Assembly: GCA_004151065.3 (NCBI GenBank)
Contig: NWUY0300013542.1
Coordinates: 12,217-43,164, forward strand
Length of the DNA stretch: 30,948 nucleotides
Reading direction: 5' to 3'
Source of the DNA: Larix sibirica
Lineage: Eukaryota; Streptophyta; Pinopsida; Pinales; Pinaceae
Under the pieces are notes generated by a model. The model had not been told where the DNA came from and searched no databases. It saw nothing but the letters and a program-made list of their open reading frames with translations. Each line of letters starts with the position of its first letter. Position 1 is the stretch's first letter. Shown here piece after piece: positions 19,186 to 30,948 of this stretch. Both the position numbers and the translations under genes were made by a program.

Positions 19186-19293
19186 GCCAATGATAAGACA
19201 ACTAGCTAATAGGTATGTGAGACCAATGATAAGACAACTAGCTAATAAATATGCAAGACCAATGATAAGACAACTAGCTGATAGGCATGTGAT
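19186..19293 (+). repeat. Three-copy tandem repeat, 36-bp unit
   Basis: CCAATGATAAGACAACTAGC begins units at 19187, 19223 and 19259, each followed by TRATARRYATGYRA. Between-copy differences are few, so the array looks fairly recent. Confidence 0.93.
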
Positions 19294-20622
19294 AGGGTCC
19301 CTCACAATGTTTAGCAATTAGCATTCTTAAACCTTTGATAACCTTCTTGTTAAATGAAAGCAAAGATAACACATAACACTGTTGAGGTAATGAGGTACTC
19401 CAATCTGTTTATAATCCGTTAATCTTTGATGCATTATTCAAAATTCCATTAACTTATCATGCAATTATGTAAAAATGAAAGTAAAAATATGTCTATCATT
19501 CATCTAAATTACTCATTTTATACCATGTATGCATTCCTATCATGAATTCATACATATAATGATCATTAAGTCTATGCACATGGACATTTTTATAACCAAC
19601 AATTAAATAAATCCATGGCAACAATATAAATTATGAAACTCAAAGCATATTCAACACTTATCTTTATGGTAAATGGTCCTCCAACTAGCTACAAGTGAAG
19701 GATGTTCCTCTCAGTTGTTGGCATTTTGTCACAATTATTCTTTTTATGATAGAGGTCACCCTCAAGTTGGGGTTATCAATCCGTAAGGGGTGAAGTACCA
19801 AGCTCTTCTACACAACCTTAGTTCATGCTACCCTCTAGTGTAGAAACCCCTTCCACAACTGTTCCAACCCATTATCACTCACCCCCCATCAACCTACATA
19901 ACACAAGGAATGAAGCCACCTTCTCTGCATCGTAGTCCCTCACGTTGTCTCCATTCCTTTCTAATGCTTTAGCATAGGCCATCCAAGGAGTCTCTATGCT
20001 GGGACTCCAGGGACCTTAGTTGCAAGCTAAGTTCGTCTCACAAGGCACCACACCCATTAGCACCAATTTCCTAATGTAATTGACATAATATGGTATGGAA
20101 CTTAGGTTCTTTTCTCTTATTTTCTTGTTATGTACTAGCCAGAGCCCAGTTGGAATGATGGAATGACTGACTTAATGAATGATGGAGTGAATGAATTTTT
20201 CACATTATATATGCATGACTTTCATTTGTTGTGTGGCTTCCTAGAGGAGGTCACTTTTCCCTTTATTAATCCCATGTTAAGATAATTATTTAATGATTAA
20301 TCAAATCACCCCCCATAACATGGTTTAGGGATCTTGGGTTAAATTCCTAACCAAGGTTGACAAGCAAAACTAAGAACTTGGGTTAGTATCACCTAGGGTC
20401 ATCTCCCCTTAGCACCATCTTTTACTCCCCCCACTTGTGGAATCATAACCACCCTATCTCTTCTTCGTCCTTCTTCACTTGCAACTTTTAAGGACTTTTA
20501 TATTATCTATAATGTACATCATTTACAATATTCATGGTCTCCTGGACCATATATGTTTGGCATCTAGGCATTGCATCGTTACACACATAATTACAATATG
20601 AAGTAAAAAACGAGGTGTTACA
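19294..20622 (-). mobile_element. Probable LTR (Ty3/gypsy-like edge), minus strand
   Basis: The minus strand starts TGTAACACCTCG at 20622. TGTAACACC is a common opening of plant gypsy LTRs. About 410 bp in, there is a TATA-like CATATATAATGTG (plus 20203-20215). The interval is more GC-balanced than its surroundings and has no long frame. The other LTR edge, any primer-binding site and a second LTR were not found, so the left limit given here is only approximate. It could be a solo LTR. Confidence 0.4.
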
Positions 20623-21064
20623 CTTTTCACTAGTACACGGTTTCATTGCTAGCTAGTTTCACTAGAGAAAAATGAAACAAGGATTATGATAGTGTAACAA
20701 AACGCTCTCAACGTACATCTCCCATTGACGTCCCCTATGAATACAAAAAAATCAAAATGCATATATGTGACAAAATGATGGATAAAATTTGTTGTCACCA
20801 AACTCTAAGCAAATACATTGATCATGAGCATAGATACAATAGTTGGTATGCCAAATTTTTCATCACAAACCCCTTTTGCATTCAAGGCATAATTATAGCC
20901 TCAAAATGGGAGTTTTATATCAGGAATAAGGTCTATGGAGGTGGTTGAGGAGTTAATATGCATATTCCAAAGGCACTTTTTGTTACATGCAAGGTACACC
21001 ATATCTATATCATGCACATATTTGGATTTATATGTTTTGAACTCACGAGATTCAAAAATATTAT
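20623..21064. other. Intergenic, no gene seen
   Basis: Short frames only. The right part leads into the LTR-like segment that starts at 21065. Confidence 0.4.
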
Positions 21065-21353
21065 TGAAGCAGACTTGAAAGTTCACTCGATGAAATCATT
21101 ATTTATGAAGAGAGAATCCTACAATATTTAAATTAAATATTTTTATTATTATTTATAATTATGAATATATCATATGAAATTGATGATATGAAATACAATT
21201 AGTGTGTATATAAATACAAGTTAGGGTGAAAAGTCATGCCTTTTTAAGAATTGCATGATTGATCATTATTATATATAGTATAGTAAATGTATATTATAAA
21301 CTAATATTATAACTACATAATGAATGCTTATACATTATTACATTAATGGTAAC
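21065..21353 (-). repeat. LTR-like segment, lower copy
   Basis: The first ~95 bp (TGAAG, five extra bases, then TTGAAAGTTCAC, then TGAARAGAGAATC, AATATY, ATTAAAT, TTATTATTATT) match 29607-29700. On the minus strand a TGTTACC...CTTCA unit of about 290 bp can be drawn, with a TTTATATACA TATA-like site inside (plus 21210-21220). The 5' TGTTACC limit is inferred, not proven by a second copy. Confidence 0.4.
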
Positions 21354-23157
21354 ATACCCGAGATATATTATAAGTTCCTCAAAATGTTTTCTCCTCAAAG
21401 CATGTGCAAATAACACTTTTATTGATAGAATGGCACATCTTATTGTAAACTTTGCTTATTTAAGAAGGTCGAGGACACAAGACAATAATTTTTGAAGCCC
21501 AAAACAATATTTTTGCATTGAAAAGGATCAATCTAATCTTAAATGGATCATTTTTGAAACTCTTTGATGATGGGATTCTCGATTCTTTCTTCGAGCTTCT
21601 ATGTTTTTGTCTTTGAGTTGTATTGATTTTCAGATACTTTGAAATGTAAGAACAATTTTGACATTGGTACATTGATTCTTGCATGGTACGATTTTTATAT
21701 TTTGATTGCTAATCTTGATAATTTGATCCTTATTATTCCTTGGTTTAATCTTTTGATGATTACTTGTGTCGTCATGCTAATATTTGACGTTTTTTAGGTC
21801 ACTCATGTGTCAACAACTTCATCAGTTATGATTAACAAACTTTCAACCATCATTGAATCTATAGATGTCAACTTGCCCTTGAATTGTTTCTCGTTCTTAA
21901 TTTTTGCATGATCTTCATTCAATAAACTTAATTAGTAGCGATAGTTTGATTTTTAGTTTCACTCTATTCCATTGAAGTCTCTTTATTTCAAGTCTCAACT
22001 TCTAAAAACTTCCTTGATTCACTCGCATCAATGAATGTATCTTTGTCTATTTTTAGGATTGAGATATCCTTGCATTTTAATTTTTTACTTTTGTAAGCAG
22101 AATTTGAATATTATTATTTAAACGATTGATTTCATTGTCTTTATTTGACAAGATCTTCTCTATTTTCTCATTGGCATCTTGCTTTGCTTATGATTCCCAA
22201 TCACATTGAATTGCAACATCTTGACGAAATGGTACTTGATCCTTCATTCGTAAGTCACAATTTTTTTCGTTGATGCTCATAGTTATTTTTGAATTATTGT
22301 CTTGTTAACCTACTATTCTAATTTACATTGTAGGATATACGTTTTATATTGAATATATTCTTTACCTTTTTCAAAATCTTTAATTTTTGTCACTTATATT
22401 TCATTTTCCTCTTAATAATTTGCCACTTCTTATATTATTTTATTAATTTTATTTGTGAAAATATATTTTTATGTTTCCCATAAATTATTTACTTGAAAAT
22501 TATTCTATTCTACATTTTTTTTAATTGCTCACATAATTCCCAAGTAACTTTTGTTAGAATCACCATAATTAATATAAAACTTATTTTAAAGATTTCTTAC
22601 ATAGAAAATACAATATTCAAATTCTTGATAAGTCTTAGTAATCGAGAATTAAAAATAAGGGTTAATGACCAAGAATTAAAATAAATCACTTAAATTTTTT
22701 CCATATTAAAACTTGGATTTGGTTGCCTCCTTTAATCAATTGAAATTTAAAGCATTTTCAGAATACATGTTACGAACTTTGTTTACTTGAATAACAATAT
22801 CTCTTATAAATTTTAATACTTCCCCTCTCACTTTATTATATCGATTAACCATAAGGTTATTGATGTATATATTCCTTTTGACTTGCTGCTTTTTAGTCCC
22901 TACCTTCATGCCAATGGGGATTTTAGTAACTAGCTTGTCATTTTTTTTCATTAAAATAGTCCGCAAATCAAGGCATTTTCATTTCGTATAACATAAGTTT
23001 TACATTGATTTTCGAGAGCACACTTTATTTTGACCAATCATATGCATGAAACCATCATATCTTCAAATCCAAAGATTTGAGGTCTTAAAACCATTACTCT
23101 TAAGATTATGAAGATATGAGAGAACCACCACTTCGCAACATTTCCTTACTTGAAACA
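21354..23157. other. AT-rich stretch, no gene seen
   Basis: Many T-rich runs and frames under 80 codons. No gag, protease, integrase or reverse transcriptase motif was found on either strand. Confidence 0.45.
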
Positions 23158-23225
23158 TGATGGCACCGCCTTGCTAATGCATGTCACATCCTGATGGTTC
23201 CACCTTGCTAATGCATGTCACTACC
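23158..23225 (+). repeat. Tandem duplication, 34-bp unit
   Basis: TGATGGCACCGCCTTGCTAA, then TGCATGTCACATCC, is followed directly by a second copy with TTCCACC in place of CACCGCC and a slightly changed end. Confidence 0.9.
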
Positions 23226-23289
23226 TTTCACAAGGTGGACGTCCCTTCATAAGACACACCACCATTGATGCCATATCCTACCATATGTA

Positions 23290-23525
23290 GATATGTTGTT
23301 GGATGCTCATGCCACTTATGTTGTTGATCAAATTAATCTATTAGATGTAGATATGCTTCACCAACATTTGAAACCACTGCTACTAGTTATGCATTTGGAA
23401 CTTATGGATATGTTCTTGCCTTCGCACTCTAGCAATAAGGTAAATGGGCCCTCTTTCTTATGGTACTTAAGATGTCTTTACTTGTGCCCTAGTTGCTTTA
23501 GGCTTTGCTTTTGGAACTAGTTAAA
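23290..23525 (+). pseudogene. Possible receptor-kinase-like pseudogene fragment
   Basis: One plus frame reads MLLDAHATYVVDQINLLDVD, which resembles the NILLD...DFGLARL stretch of plant receptor-like kinases, with the Phe-Gly of DFG lost. A second frame gives TFETTATSYAFGTYGYV, like the activation-segment end before the APE motif. A third gives SSNKVNG and then DVFTCALVALGFAFG, like SDVYSFGVVALEI. The order is right but each piece is in a different frame and key residues are missing. It may be a very old kinase remnant or a coincidence. Confidence 0.3.
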
Positions 23526-26500
23526 TTGTTGGTTCTTCAACTAGATGTGCTCTTCATCTTTAATGACACCTGAAATAAAATTCTTAGATTCTTCACCAAA
23601 TTAGAGCAGTGATTATATGATAAAATGAAAAGAATATGAGCCCTATGTGAAAGCAATGTTTCAAAGTAAGTGCATAGAAATAACAAACAAGATCCCTACA
23701 ACACTATTGCACATGTAAAACAACCATTCAGGAAAAATCTTCCGTCTATTCTAGAAGCTAACTGAAGCAATTTCTGGTTGGTAAGGTTTCAGAAGCAAAA
23801 CCCATTGGAATTTATATTGGATACACAAGAAGCATCATTTCGATTCTTAATAAACCAAATGAAAGAAAGAATTCTAAAAAACTCGATTCATCATTCACGA
23901 AAATAAACTTAATGACCAAAGTGAAATGTGGATATATAGCTCGCTCACTCGTATTCTACTAATAGTAGTAGTAGGGTTTCTTGCATTTGAATTTCATAAT
24001 AGTAGGAGCTGCTTTTTCATTATTTGTTGTTGATGGGCCATCATCAACTAATACATAGATAAAGCGATTTGTCCTTTCCGCTTTATAATGACAGATTAGG
24101 ATCTTCTAGCTCATAGATCGAAGGTCTTGGGGTATGAATTGGGAAATATACAAGTCAAGTATCTAAAGCTAGACTAAGCTCTTAAATTCAATTTATTGAG
24201 TAGTATTGGGGAATTCATAAAAATAAGGCCTAAATGGTTAATAAGACCCGTAGCTAGAAATGATGTTTTTTTCTATAATAATTTGAGTACTTTGATTGAT
24301 ACTCCCTTATTCTATAATGAGAAAAGTGGGTGGATGAAATGCAAACTCTACTTTCCCTTAAACACTCAATGCGAAAATTGTAGGTTTTGCTTACCTGCCA
24401 CTTCCCTCAAATCTACCAAATTGTTTTACCTAGCTTCTCTTTTCCTCCAAACTATTCATCCCCTAATTGGTGAAATCCTTAGGTGTCGAAATTTGCTCTT
24501 CTTGCGGGGCTTTATGGTACGCATTGACTTAATAAATTGAATCTAAAACAATAAATGCAAAAAGAAAAAAAATGTACAAAATATTACCTTGAGTAGTTGT
24601 GCGTTTCTGACTTTAGCATGCTCTGCTATACATGGTACTCCCTCCACAAATGGATTTGGATGCCATAGGCTTCTCAAAATGCATGTACTTGCCATGTAAG
24701 ACAATCCTTTGAGAACTCTTGTGTCAATCAATGGCACATTTGTTTATTAGATAGATATGATTATTACCATGCATTCACTGATTGAACTTTGGTGGTCATT
24801 GGTACCAACATTTCTTTGCCCTCCTAAACAAAAATGAGGTATCAAATGGAAAATGTTTATAGTCACTTGATTTGTGAGAAACAATGTAAGGTAGGAGCAC
24901 ACCATTTTCATCACAACATTTCTCTTTTATTGCATTGTTACACCACACTTTCATTATTATATCGTTTTAACCAGTAACACCAATTATTTGTAGAAATATC
25001 TAGAAGCTTAGAACTTCTGATGAGAGATCTACTTATGACAAAAGTTTTATTCAATTGAATACGAAATCCAAAACAATCAATTACATTGTATAAGCATATG
25101 AGTAGAATGCCCTTCCATTATCCACCCATTGTGTGATGGGTCCTTCACTAGTTGCACCCAAAGCAACTAGCAATAGATAAAACCTATGGCTACATGGATG
25201 TATTTTTCTTGCATGACTGGGACTTCTCCTTTCGAACTGAATGATCTCTTAAAATGTGCATGCCAAGACATCCCAATAATCCAATTAGCCACTCTAGTAT
25301 GATTATAATCATATTCCAATTGTTGGGACTTAGTTTTAACACTATCAAATATTGTTAATTAATCATATTTTCCTTCCATCTCACCCAAAATACCCCTTAT
25401 TGTCCAAATCTAGAAGATTAATGGTATAAAGAGCACATGTAAGGTAATGACTTATTTGTATTCTCAATTTCCTAGTTTTGGTAGGTAAAATGTTGTTAGT
25501 AATAATTTACTAATACAATTACTAGCATCCTAGGGTTAATTACCGGAATTGGTTCTTGTAACCAATTACTCGAATCAATTCTCGTAATTTGTTCAAGGTT
25601 CAAATAGTTGTACCCCTCCGAGATGAAATCCACCACATGGGTTTTGTCACGAGATGCCTCAATATGGTTCTATGTTGTTTGGATCAACTCCAAGCTCAAT
25701 CAAGGCAACACCATCCTCTAGTCAAACCTCCCGTCAACACTTTCTATATATATGATGTTCCAGTTATGGTCGAGCTTAATGCTTGGGTGAAGGAGATATT
25801 TTTATGCATTTCGTGTCATGAAAATATTAAACGATAACAACAATTATTCTGTCCTTATTCAACATAGATCCTAACTTATATTACAAGATCTCCTTTGTGT
25901 TTGTATTTGGTATCAAATCGTTACATCTATTTCAATAGATCCATAAAATAAGGGAACGGTTGAAACACCTTCCCTTCTTTTAAATATGTAATATGTGTGA
26001 GGCCTACGGGTAATTCAAGGAAGAAACCATAAAGAGAATATCATATTTGTGATCGTTGTACATTCGAAAACTCTATCCTAATAATACAAGATCGCTAATG
26101 CTTAGTTCTAGTTTGATCATTTCTTAGCATCACAACGTCTCCCCCAGTGTGTCTCAGGATAGGAGGGCCCCCTACCTCTGGCACATGTTGAGAACTTTTA
26201 CTCTTTAGTAAGTTTTCAAGTTTGTTCTTTATATGTTTGAGGATTGCTTAGATATATATTGAGAATGTTTTTATAAGAGTTCTTTGTTTTATTAAAATTC
26301 TGTCTTTTCTTGCTTGATCTATATTTTGTGTGAATTTTAGTTTATTTAGACTTTGTTATGATTGAGTTTTATTTTGTTTAATTATTTTTTGTGGATTTTG
26401 TAACAGAAAGTTGAATACATGACTGCAATTTATGGCAATATACTTTGGTAATTGACGACTGAAACAAGTATATGGAGTATTGTTAAAATACACATTGTGT

Positions 26501-27600
26501 TATTCAATACTTGAAGCTATTTTAACGTGTGGGTTTGACAATTTCACTTTTAGTAAATTCTGAATGAAACATTGGATGCATATATGTTCACGATTTCTTT
26601 ATGTTACAGTTCATTGAATTTCTTGAAATGATATGTTAGATAGTATTTTATACAAATTGATTAATCACCTACACAAATGTGTAAACATTTCTTAAGGTTA
26701 CATTCCTAGATTGATAAGTAAATGTAACCGAGTTTATCAATACATATAAATTGATTGACACCAATATAGTAGTGTATGAATTCTTTCTTGTACAATTAAG
26801 AAATACATGTTAACAATTAGGAAATTACTAAACCAATTATCAAAGGCTATAGTTCATTTATCTAGAGGACTACTAGTCTCTGAATTAGTGAGGCCATTAT
26901 TATTTCCAGTAGCAATCCATGAGGCCAAAATGAGGACACCCTTCTTATTTAATGGTGACAACCTCTATCTTAGATTGCAATGATAGACCTGAGAAAATCT
27001 AGCTCCCATCGAATGCTTACCTTTCATGGTTTGTTGAACCTAATAGTTGGTCGATGTTTGATCTTTGGATTGGTCTGTTTCAAGCCTATCATATTGAACC
27101 TTTAAGCTACATTTCCAATGTATGAATTGGCGGGGAATGATCTTGGACAAGTATTCTAGTTAGTAGAGTAGTCATTTCACCAGTTAATGCATTCACTTTA
27201 TCACATATCCTCATTACTAGATGAATGTAACTCATGTGACACATCATAAAAGGATGGAAGAACAACCTCACTTAGTTGACAAGGATTCAAAAGTGGGTGA
27301 TTTCCTCCCATACAAGGATTAAACGTTGACACTCTATGCATCTTCATCTTAAACACATATGGATGTAATAAACACTAGTCATCTTTTGAAATATTGCATG
27401 TAAAGCATTCGTTCCTCAAAAGACATAACTTCATTCTTTTTGGCAGGTTGGTCTTCCTCTACTACTAAACTTGGGAAATTATGACCATGCAGTAGGTCTT
27501 GTGAAGTAGGCCTTGTGCCATTGTTCCCATGCTATATCTAGCAACAATTGTTCCCATGCAGTTGGTGAACTCCCTATCCTCGTATTTTTATTCTATTTTA
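23526..27600. other. AT-rich stretch, no gene seen
   Basis: The longest frames are 114 codons (24196-24540, plus) and 82 codons (25589-25837, plus). Neither shows a domain I recognise. If the LTR-like segments at 21065 and 29607 belong to one element, this would be its internal region, but it has no detectable gag-pol. Confidence 0.45.
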
Positions 27601-27653
27601 TATACAATGCAATGATGCATGTGATTATATACAATGTGGTGATGCACATTGCA
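27601..27653 (+). repeat. Tandem duplication, 27-bp unit
   Basis: ATACAATGCAATGATGCAT, then GTGATTAT, is followed by ATACAATGTGGTGATGCACA. The copies are short and diverged. Confidence 0.6.
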
Positions 27654-29409
27654 TATTATTTGCAATTGACTATTTTTAAAAAAAATGGAAAATAACAAGG
27701 TCCATTAGTCCTAGCATTTTGAAACAAGTTCAAACGAAGACTCCAAAATAGAGAAGCGTTTTGATGGTTGATGCTACTTGCTTGAGTGAGTGGAGTTATT
27801 CTCCACTAGATAACATGAATAAGGAAGGGGGTTTCACCCTTTATTTTCCAAAGAGTGAGTACATCTAGCACATATAATAAACCAAAGGACTATTTCATGG
27901 GAGATTAGACATGCCTTTTGACTACCTTCCTAGATCAATTTTCCTAGGAACCTACCCAACTTAAGTAATTTTTAATCGTGATATTCATGCACATCATTGA
28001 AATAAAGGAGCCTCTCTAATGGAACCAAATCCTTGGGTATTCAATTTGTATTTAATTGTATTACTCTCTTTCCTCCAATCATATTAGGACCAAAATTTGT
28101 TAGATGGTTTGTCAATGCTCAACTCTTCCTCTTCATTTGAGTCGACGTTAATATTGGTATACTCATCTATCAGGAGCATGAATCCCTAAATCTACTGATC
28201 ATGTTAATTTGAATACTTGTGATTGCTTGACATTATCGGTATATCTAGTCCATGCATGCCTTTGATAGAATAAGACAGATGGTCTAATTACGTGGCTCAA
28301 AATTAGAGGCTTATTTTTCCAAATTGTTTGCTCTGTGGTTCATCTATCAGGGGACACAAGTGACATTAATGGTCTAAAAAATATTGTTAAACATATCACA
28401 TACCTCATATCTATATTGCCTTGGCTTTGGATGATTGGTTTGGCATATTTCCCTAACCATAACCATGATCATCCGATGCTTTGACTGTATGAAAAAATTT
28501 AATCTATGTAAATGTGTGAAAGCTATTGAATAAAAGATTTGCAAATTGCTCATTCTAAGGGCATGGACTTGCTTCTCTCCTACTGTGCTTGTCTTAGTAT
28601 AGTTACTAGTCACTCCATATTCCAATCCTAAATTTCATGGTGTTAACCCATCCTAGTACAATGGTGATGAAGCCTTGAATTTATTCTGTATGCCATTTAC
28701 CGAATATTGGATTAATGCATTTTTTTTTTCCAAGTTAGTAGCCATCGGTCGTATATCTCTCTTGACACTTTTTTATATTAGTATTACATTTATGATTTTG
28801 AGTAATTTTAATACTCCTTGGCAGAAACTAGATGGAGTTGAGATGATTTTAGTCAAATGCATAGAGTCCCCCTATTATGAGTGGTAGTGGTGGTGGTTTA
28901 GAGGTCTTGACAGTGATGAAACCTAGTTCTCTTCATCAAATATGATTTTAACCATAGTTCTCCAGAAACTTGATGAGTTGAACTTGTAAGGTGTTTGATT
29001 ATTCTAAAAAACAATGGCATGGTATAAGATTTTGTTGTGAATAAAGGGTCTTGTCTTATATTCTAAACCACATGGTACATGAAGATGGAACACATGGGAA
29101 TGCCAAAATTTGTGTGGGTTGTAATATACCTAGACCATCCTTCACATTTGATCATGCACTAGAGGTGTACATTTTGTTTTGGTGGTTATTCTTGGTAATC
29201 TTGGTAAGTGACACCTTTAATGTGTCATGATACAAAAAACTGCTTCTTGCATTCAGACGTATATATTACTCACGATGTTATATTGAACTCATAGATCTTA
29301 TGGTCAATGCAACATTTGTAATGTGTGTAGTGGATTGTAATTATTTTATTTTTCCCAGGTCCTTTATGATCTGGATTTTTAATTTGATGGTTTTACTTGT
29401 TCACATAAA
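27654..29409. other. AT-rich stretch, no gene seen
   Basis: Frames are all under 85 codons and match no known domain. No repeat edge is visible. Confidence 0.45.
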
Positions 29410-29432
29410 TTATTATTATTATTATTATTATT
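29410..29432 (+). repeat. TTA/ATT microsatellite
   Basis: About seven copies of the trinucleotide ATT (TTA). Read on the minus strand it would encode a short poly-Asn run. Confidence 0.9.
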
Positions 29433-29587
29433 TTCCTGTTGTGATTCCATGAAATATTCAGTAGCATTGTTCATAGAGATTCTTCTCCAACATAGGTTGT
29501 TAAGAATGGTTTCAAAGATGTGTCAGTAGCCTGAATTTGTATTTCCACTATGAAAAGAACTTGGCAATAGGTTAATGGAAAGCTTCT

Positions 29588-29598
29588 CTGATACCACT
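29588..29598 (-). other. tRNA-Met-like primer-binding site
   Basis: The minus strand reads TGGTATCAGAG, the complement of the initiator-tRNA-Met 3' end used by many plant LTR retrotransposons to start reverse transcription. It lies 8 bases from the CTTCA end of the LTR-like segment at 29607, close to the usual position. Confidence 0.55.
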
Positions 29599-29606
29599 TT
29601 AATTGA

Positions 29607-29713
29607 AGTTGAAAGTTCACTTTAAAATATCATCATCTATGAAAAGAGAATCTCTTAATATCCATATTAAATAAATCATTATTTATTATTATGTTCTTGT
29701 GGGAACATATGTA
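29607..29713 (-). repeat. LTR-like segment, upper copy
   Basis: On the minus strand this reads TGTTCCCACAAGAAC...CTTCA, about 107 bp with TG and CA ends, directly followed by the primer-binding site. It matches 21065-21160 in its last ~95 bases. It may be a short TRIM-type LTR or part of a longer LTR interrupted by the insert that begins at 29770. The two copies diverge at their upstream ends. Confidence 0.45.
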
Positions 29714-29769
29714 ACCATGGAGTTCTATTAATCTTTCCTTACGATATGTTATTTTTTCCAAATACGAAG

Positions 29770-30948
29770 TTTTTTTTTTATAAGTAAGAAGTATGATATT
29801 AACAGAATATACAAAAACAGTTACAATATCCGCAAGCCTAAGATATTTTCATGGAAGTCTGATACAATCTTCTACATAGAGATAATAACCCAGATAACAA
29901 GCATTCCTATGGCCCCTCTCCCGAAAGAGAAAACAAAGCCTACAAGCTAAATATTGACCATCATTTCCCTGCCTGATAACAACATGCATATCCCAAAGCC
30001 AAAAATCGATAGCCTCGAAGCTAACCATATCACATATACCCTTAACCAACCTGAGATTAACACACCCATTACAACAAAAACCAAATACTGACATTCTAAC
30101 ACTTGACAAACAAAAAAAACTACAGAGAGGCCAAACCACCGCCCTTAAGGTGCTTTGTTACTCGATTCCATAGGATTCGAACCATTGCTACCTGGATTGC
30201 TAGCTTGGTGCAGACCTGTCGCCTACGCCCCATCCACCATTGAAGATGCAACCCCATCTTCAGAAGGAAAGGGATCCCCAACTCCTTCCCCATAATGTCA
30301 ATCTTCATGTGCATCAACCTCGTATTCATGTAGAGCTCCTTCCAGAAATCCATAGGGACATCATCAACTCTCTCCTTCTCCTCGAATTCCAGTACCTTGC
30401 TAAGCAGGCCTTTAACCACCTAATACATGGTGACAGTTCGTTCACATAGCCCCTGATGACCACGTGAGGACCCAGGGTCCTGAATCCATGATTCCATAGT
30501 TTCCTCCTACACATACAACCCGTATCCTCCACCTCCCTCCAAACGCCCTATTCTAGCATTTCCAAATCTTCTTGAATTGATACAGGGATGGACGAGCGAC
30601 AATTCCATGTTGCTTGAGTAGCTTGCAGTTGCTCCTAGCTCACCCTGCGCCACCCCCTCGCTTCCACAACACCCATATTCCCCTCAAGATCGATACCACT
30701 ATCAACCACCAGATCAGGAATGTCTCAGCCACCAACCTATTTGCATGAACCCGCTCTGCAACCCTTCATGATGCCAAGATACACCACCCTGTTGCAGAAG
30801 CATAAAATGTAGTAAGGACCAGAGGCAACGAATAGACCGTCATAGGAGAATTTCCGAAAAACGATAATTACCAACCTCCTATCGCTTGGTTTATCAACAT
30901 CCCCCCCCACCAACTTCCATTATGGATTCTGTCCCTTCCCACCCACAG
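29770..30948 (-). mobile_element. LINE-like 3' end, runs off the window
   Basis: A ten-base T-run (29770-29779) followed by ATAAGTAAGAAGTATGATATTAACAG reads on the minus strand as a plant LINE 3' end (GTTAATATCATACTTCTTACTTAT plus A-tail). Above about 30100 the DNA becomes GC-richer and has minus frames of 96 and 99 codons (30139-29849, 30419-30120) with a basic, Trp-rich composition, but no named domain. It is probably a 3' UTR plus part of an upstream ORF, since reverse transcriptase motifs are absent. The 5' end lies beyond the window. Confidence 0.5.

Noticed and set aside
19186-19293. The 36-bp direct repeats considered as a CRISPR array
   Set aside because: The units are contiguous with no unique spacers, and the context is a plant nuclear genome. 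It is a minisatellite.
24196-24540. 114-codon plus-strand frame with several Cys residues, considered as a zinc-binding or organelle-derived protein
   Set aside because: The Cys spacing fits no zinc motif I know, and no organellar gene could be matched by eye. Left as unassigned.
1-30948. Search for an undescribed multi-gene system such as a defence cluster or biosynthetic group
   Set aside because: Only one intact gene is present. All other coding-like stretches are broken transposon domains or chance frames, so no gene system can be supported.

Overview
This window reads as nuclear DNA of a seed plant. It is AT-rich and gene-poor, and most of it is decayed retrotransposon sequence: L1-type LINE pieces with the plant ORF2 domain order (endonuclease, reverse transcriptase, zinc-binding zf-RVT, RNase H), a tRNA-derived SINE, and LTR-like pieces. 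The one convincing protein gene belongs to a plant-specific family, the single-finger C2H2 proteins with a QALGGH finger and EAR motifs. The amount of old repeat would suit a large genome, possibly a gymnosperm, but the species cannot be fixed from the sequence. No prokaryotic, organellar or viral gene cluster was recognised. One base (1107) is undetermined.

Layout. 1-2390: a short GC-richer piece, a copy of a dispersed AT-rich repeat, a long imperfect foldback (635-784), a plus-strand LINE zf-RVT fragment (821-1066), and two small tandem duplications. 2388-6478: a 5'-truncated L1-type LINE on the minus strand, inactivated by stops and frameshifts but recognisable from endonuclease to poly(A). 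7684-7887: the C-terminal end of a LINE RNase H on the plus strand, perhaps part of the same old element as the 821 fragment. 7957-8329: a short GC-rich insert with a poly(T) edge between two diverged ~118-bp direct repeats.

9680-11920: the zinc-finger gene on the plus strand. It has a probable leader exon, a 619-bp GT-AG intron (9945-10563), an uninterrupted 303-codon reading frame (10574-11485) and a poly(A) signal near 11909. A direct repeat and a small upstream ORF lie in the leader region. If the predicted splice is right, an upstream ATG at 9901 is in frame.

12800-19300: no gene, but many two- and three-copy tandem duplications with periods of 36 to 204 bp, a second copy of the dispersed repeat, a promoter-like TATA/telo-box site, a possible LINE 3' end, and a minus-strand SINE. 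19300-29770: an LTR-like edge starting TGTAACACCTCG (minus strand, 20622), two related ~100-bp segments 8.5 kb apart (one next to a tRNA-Met-like primer-binding site), and a weak receptor-kinase-like pseudogene fragment. 29770-30948: a GC-richer LINE-like 3' end on the minus strand that runs off the window.

Apart from the zinc-finger gene, nothing here suggests genes working together. The rest is nested and duplicated repeat sequence.
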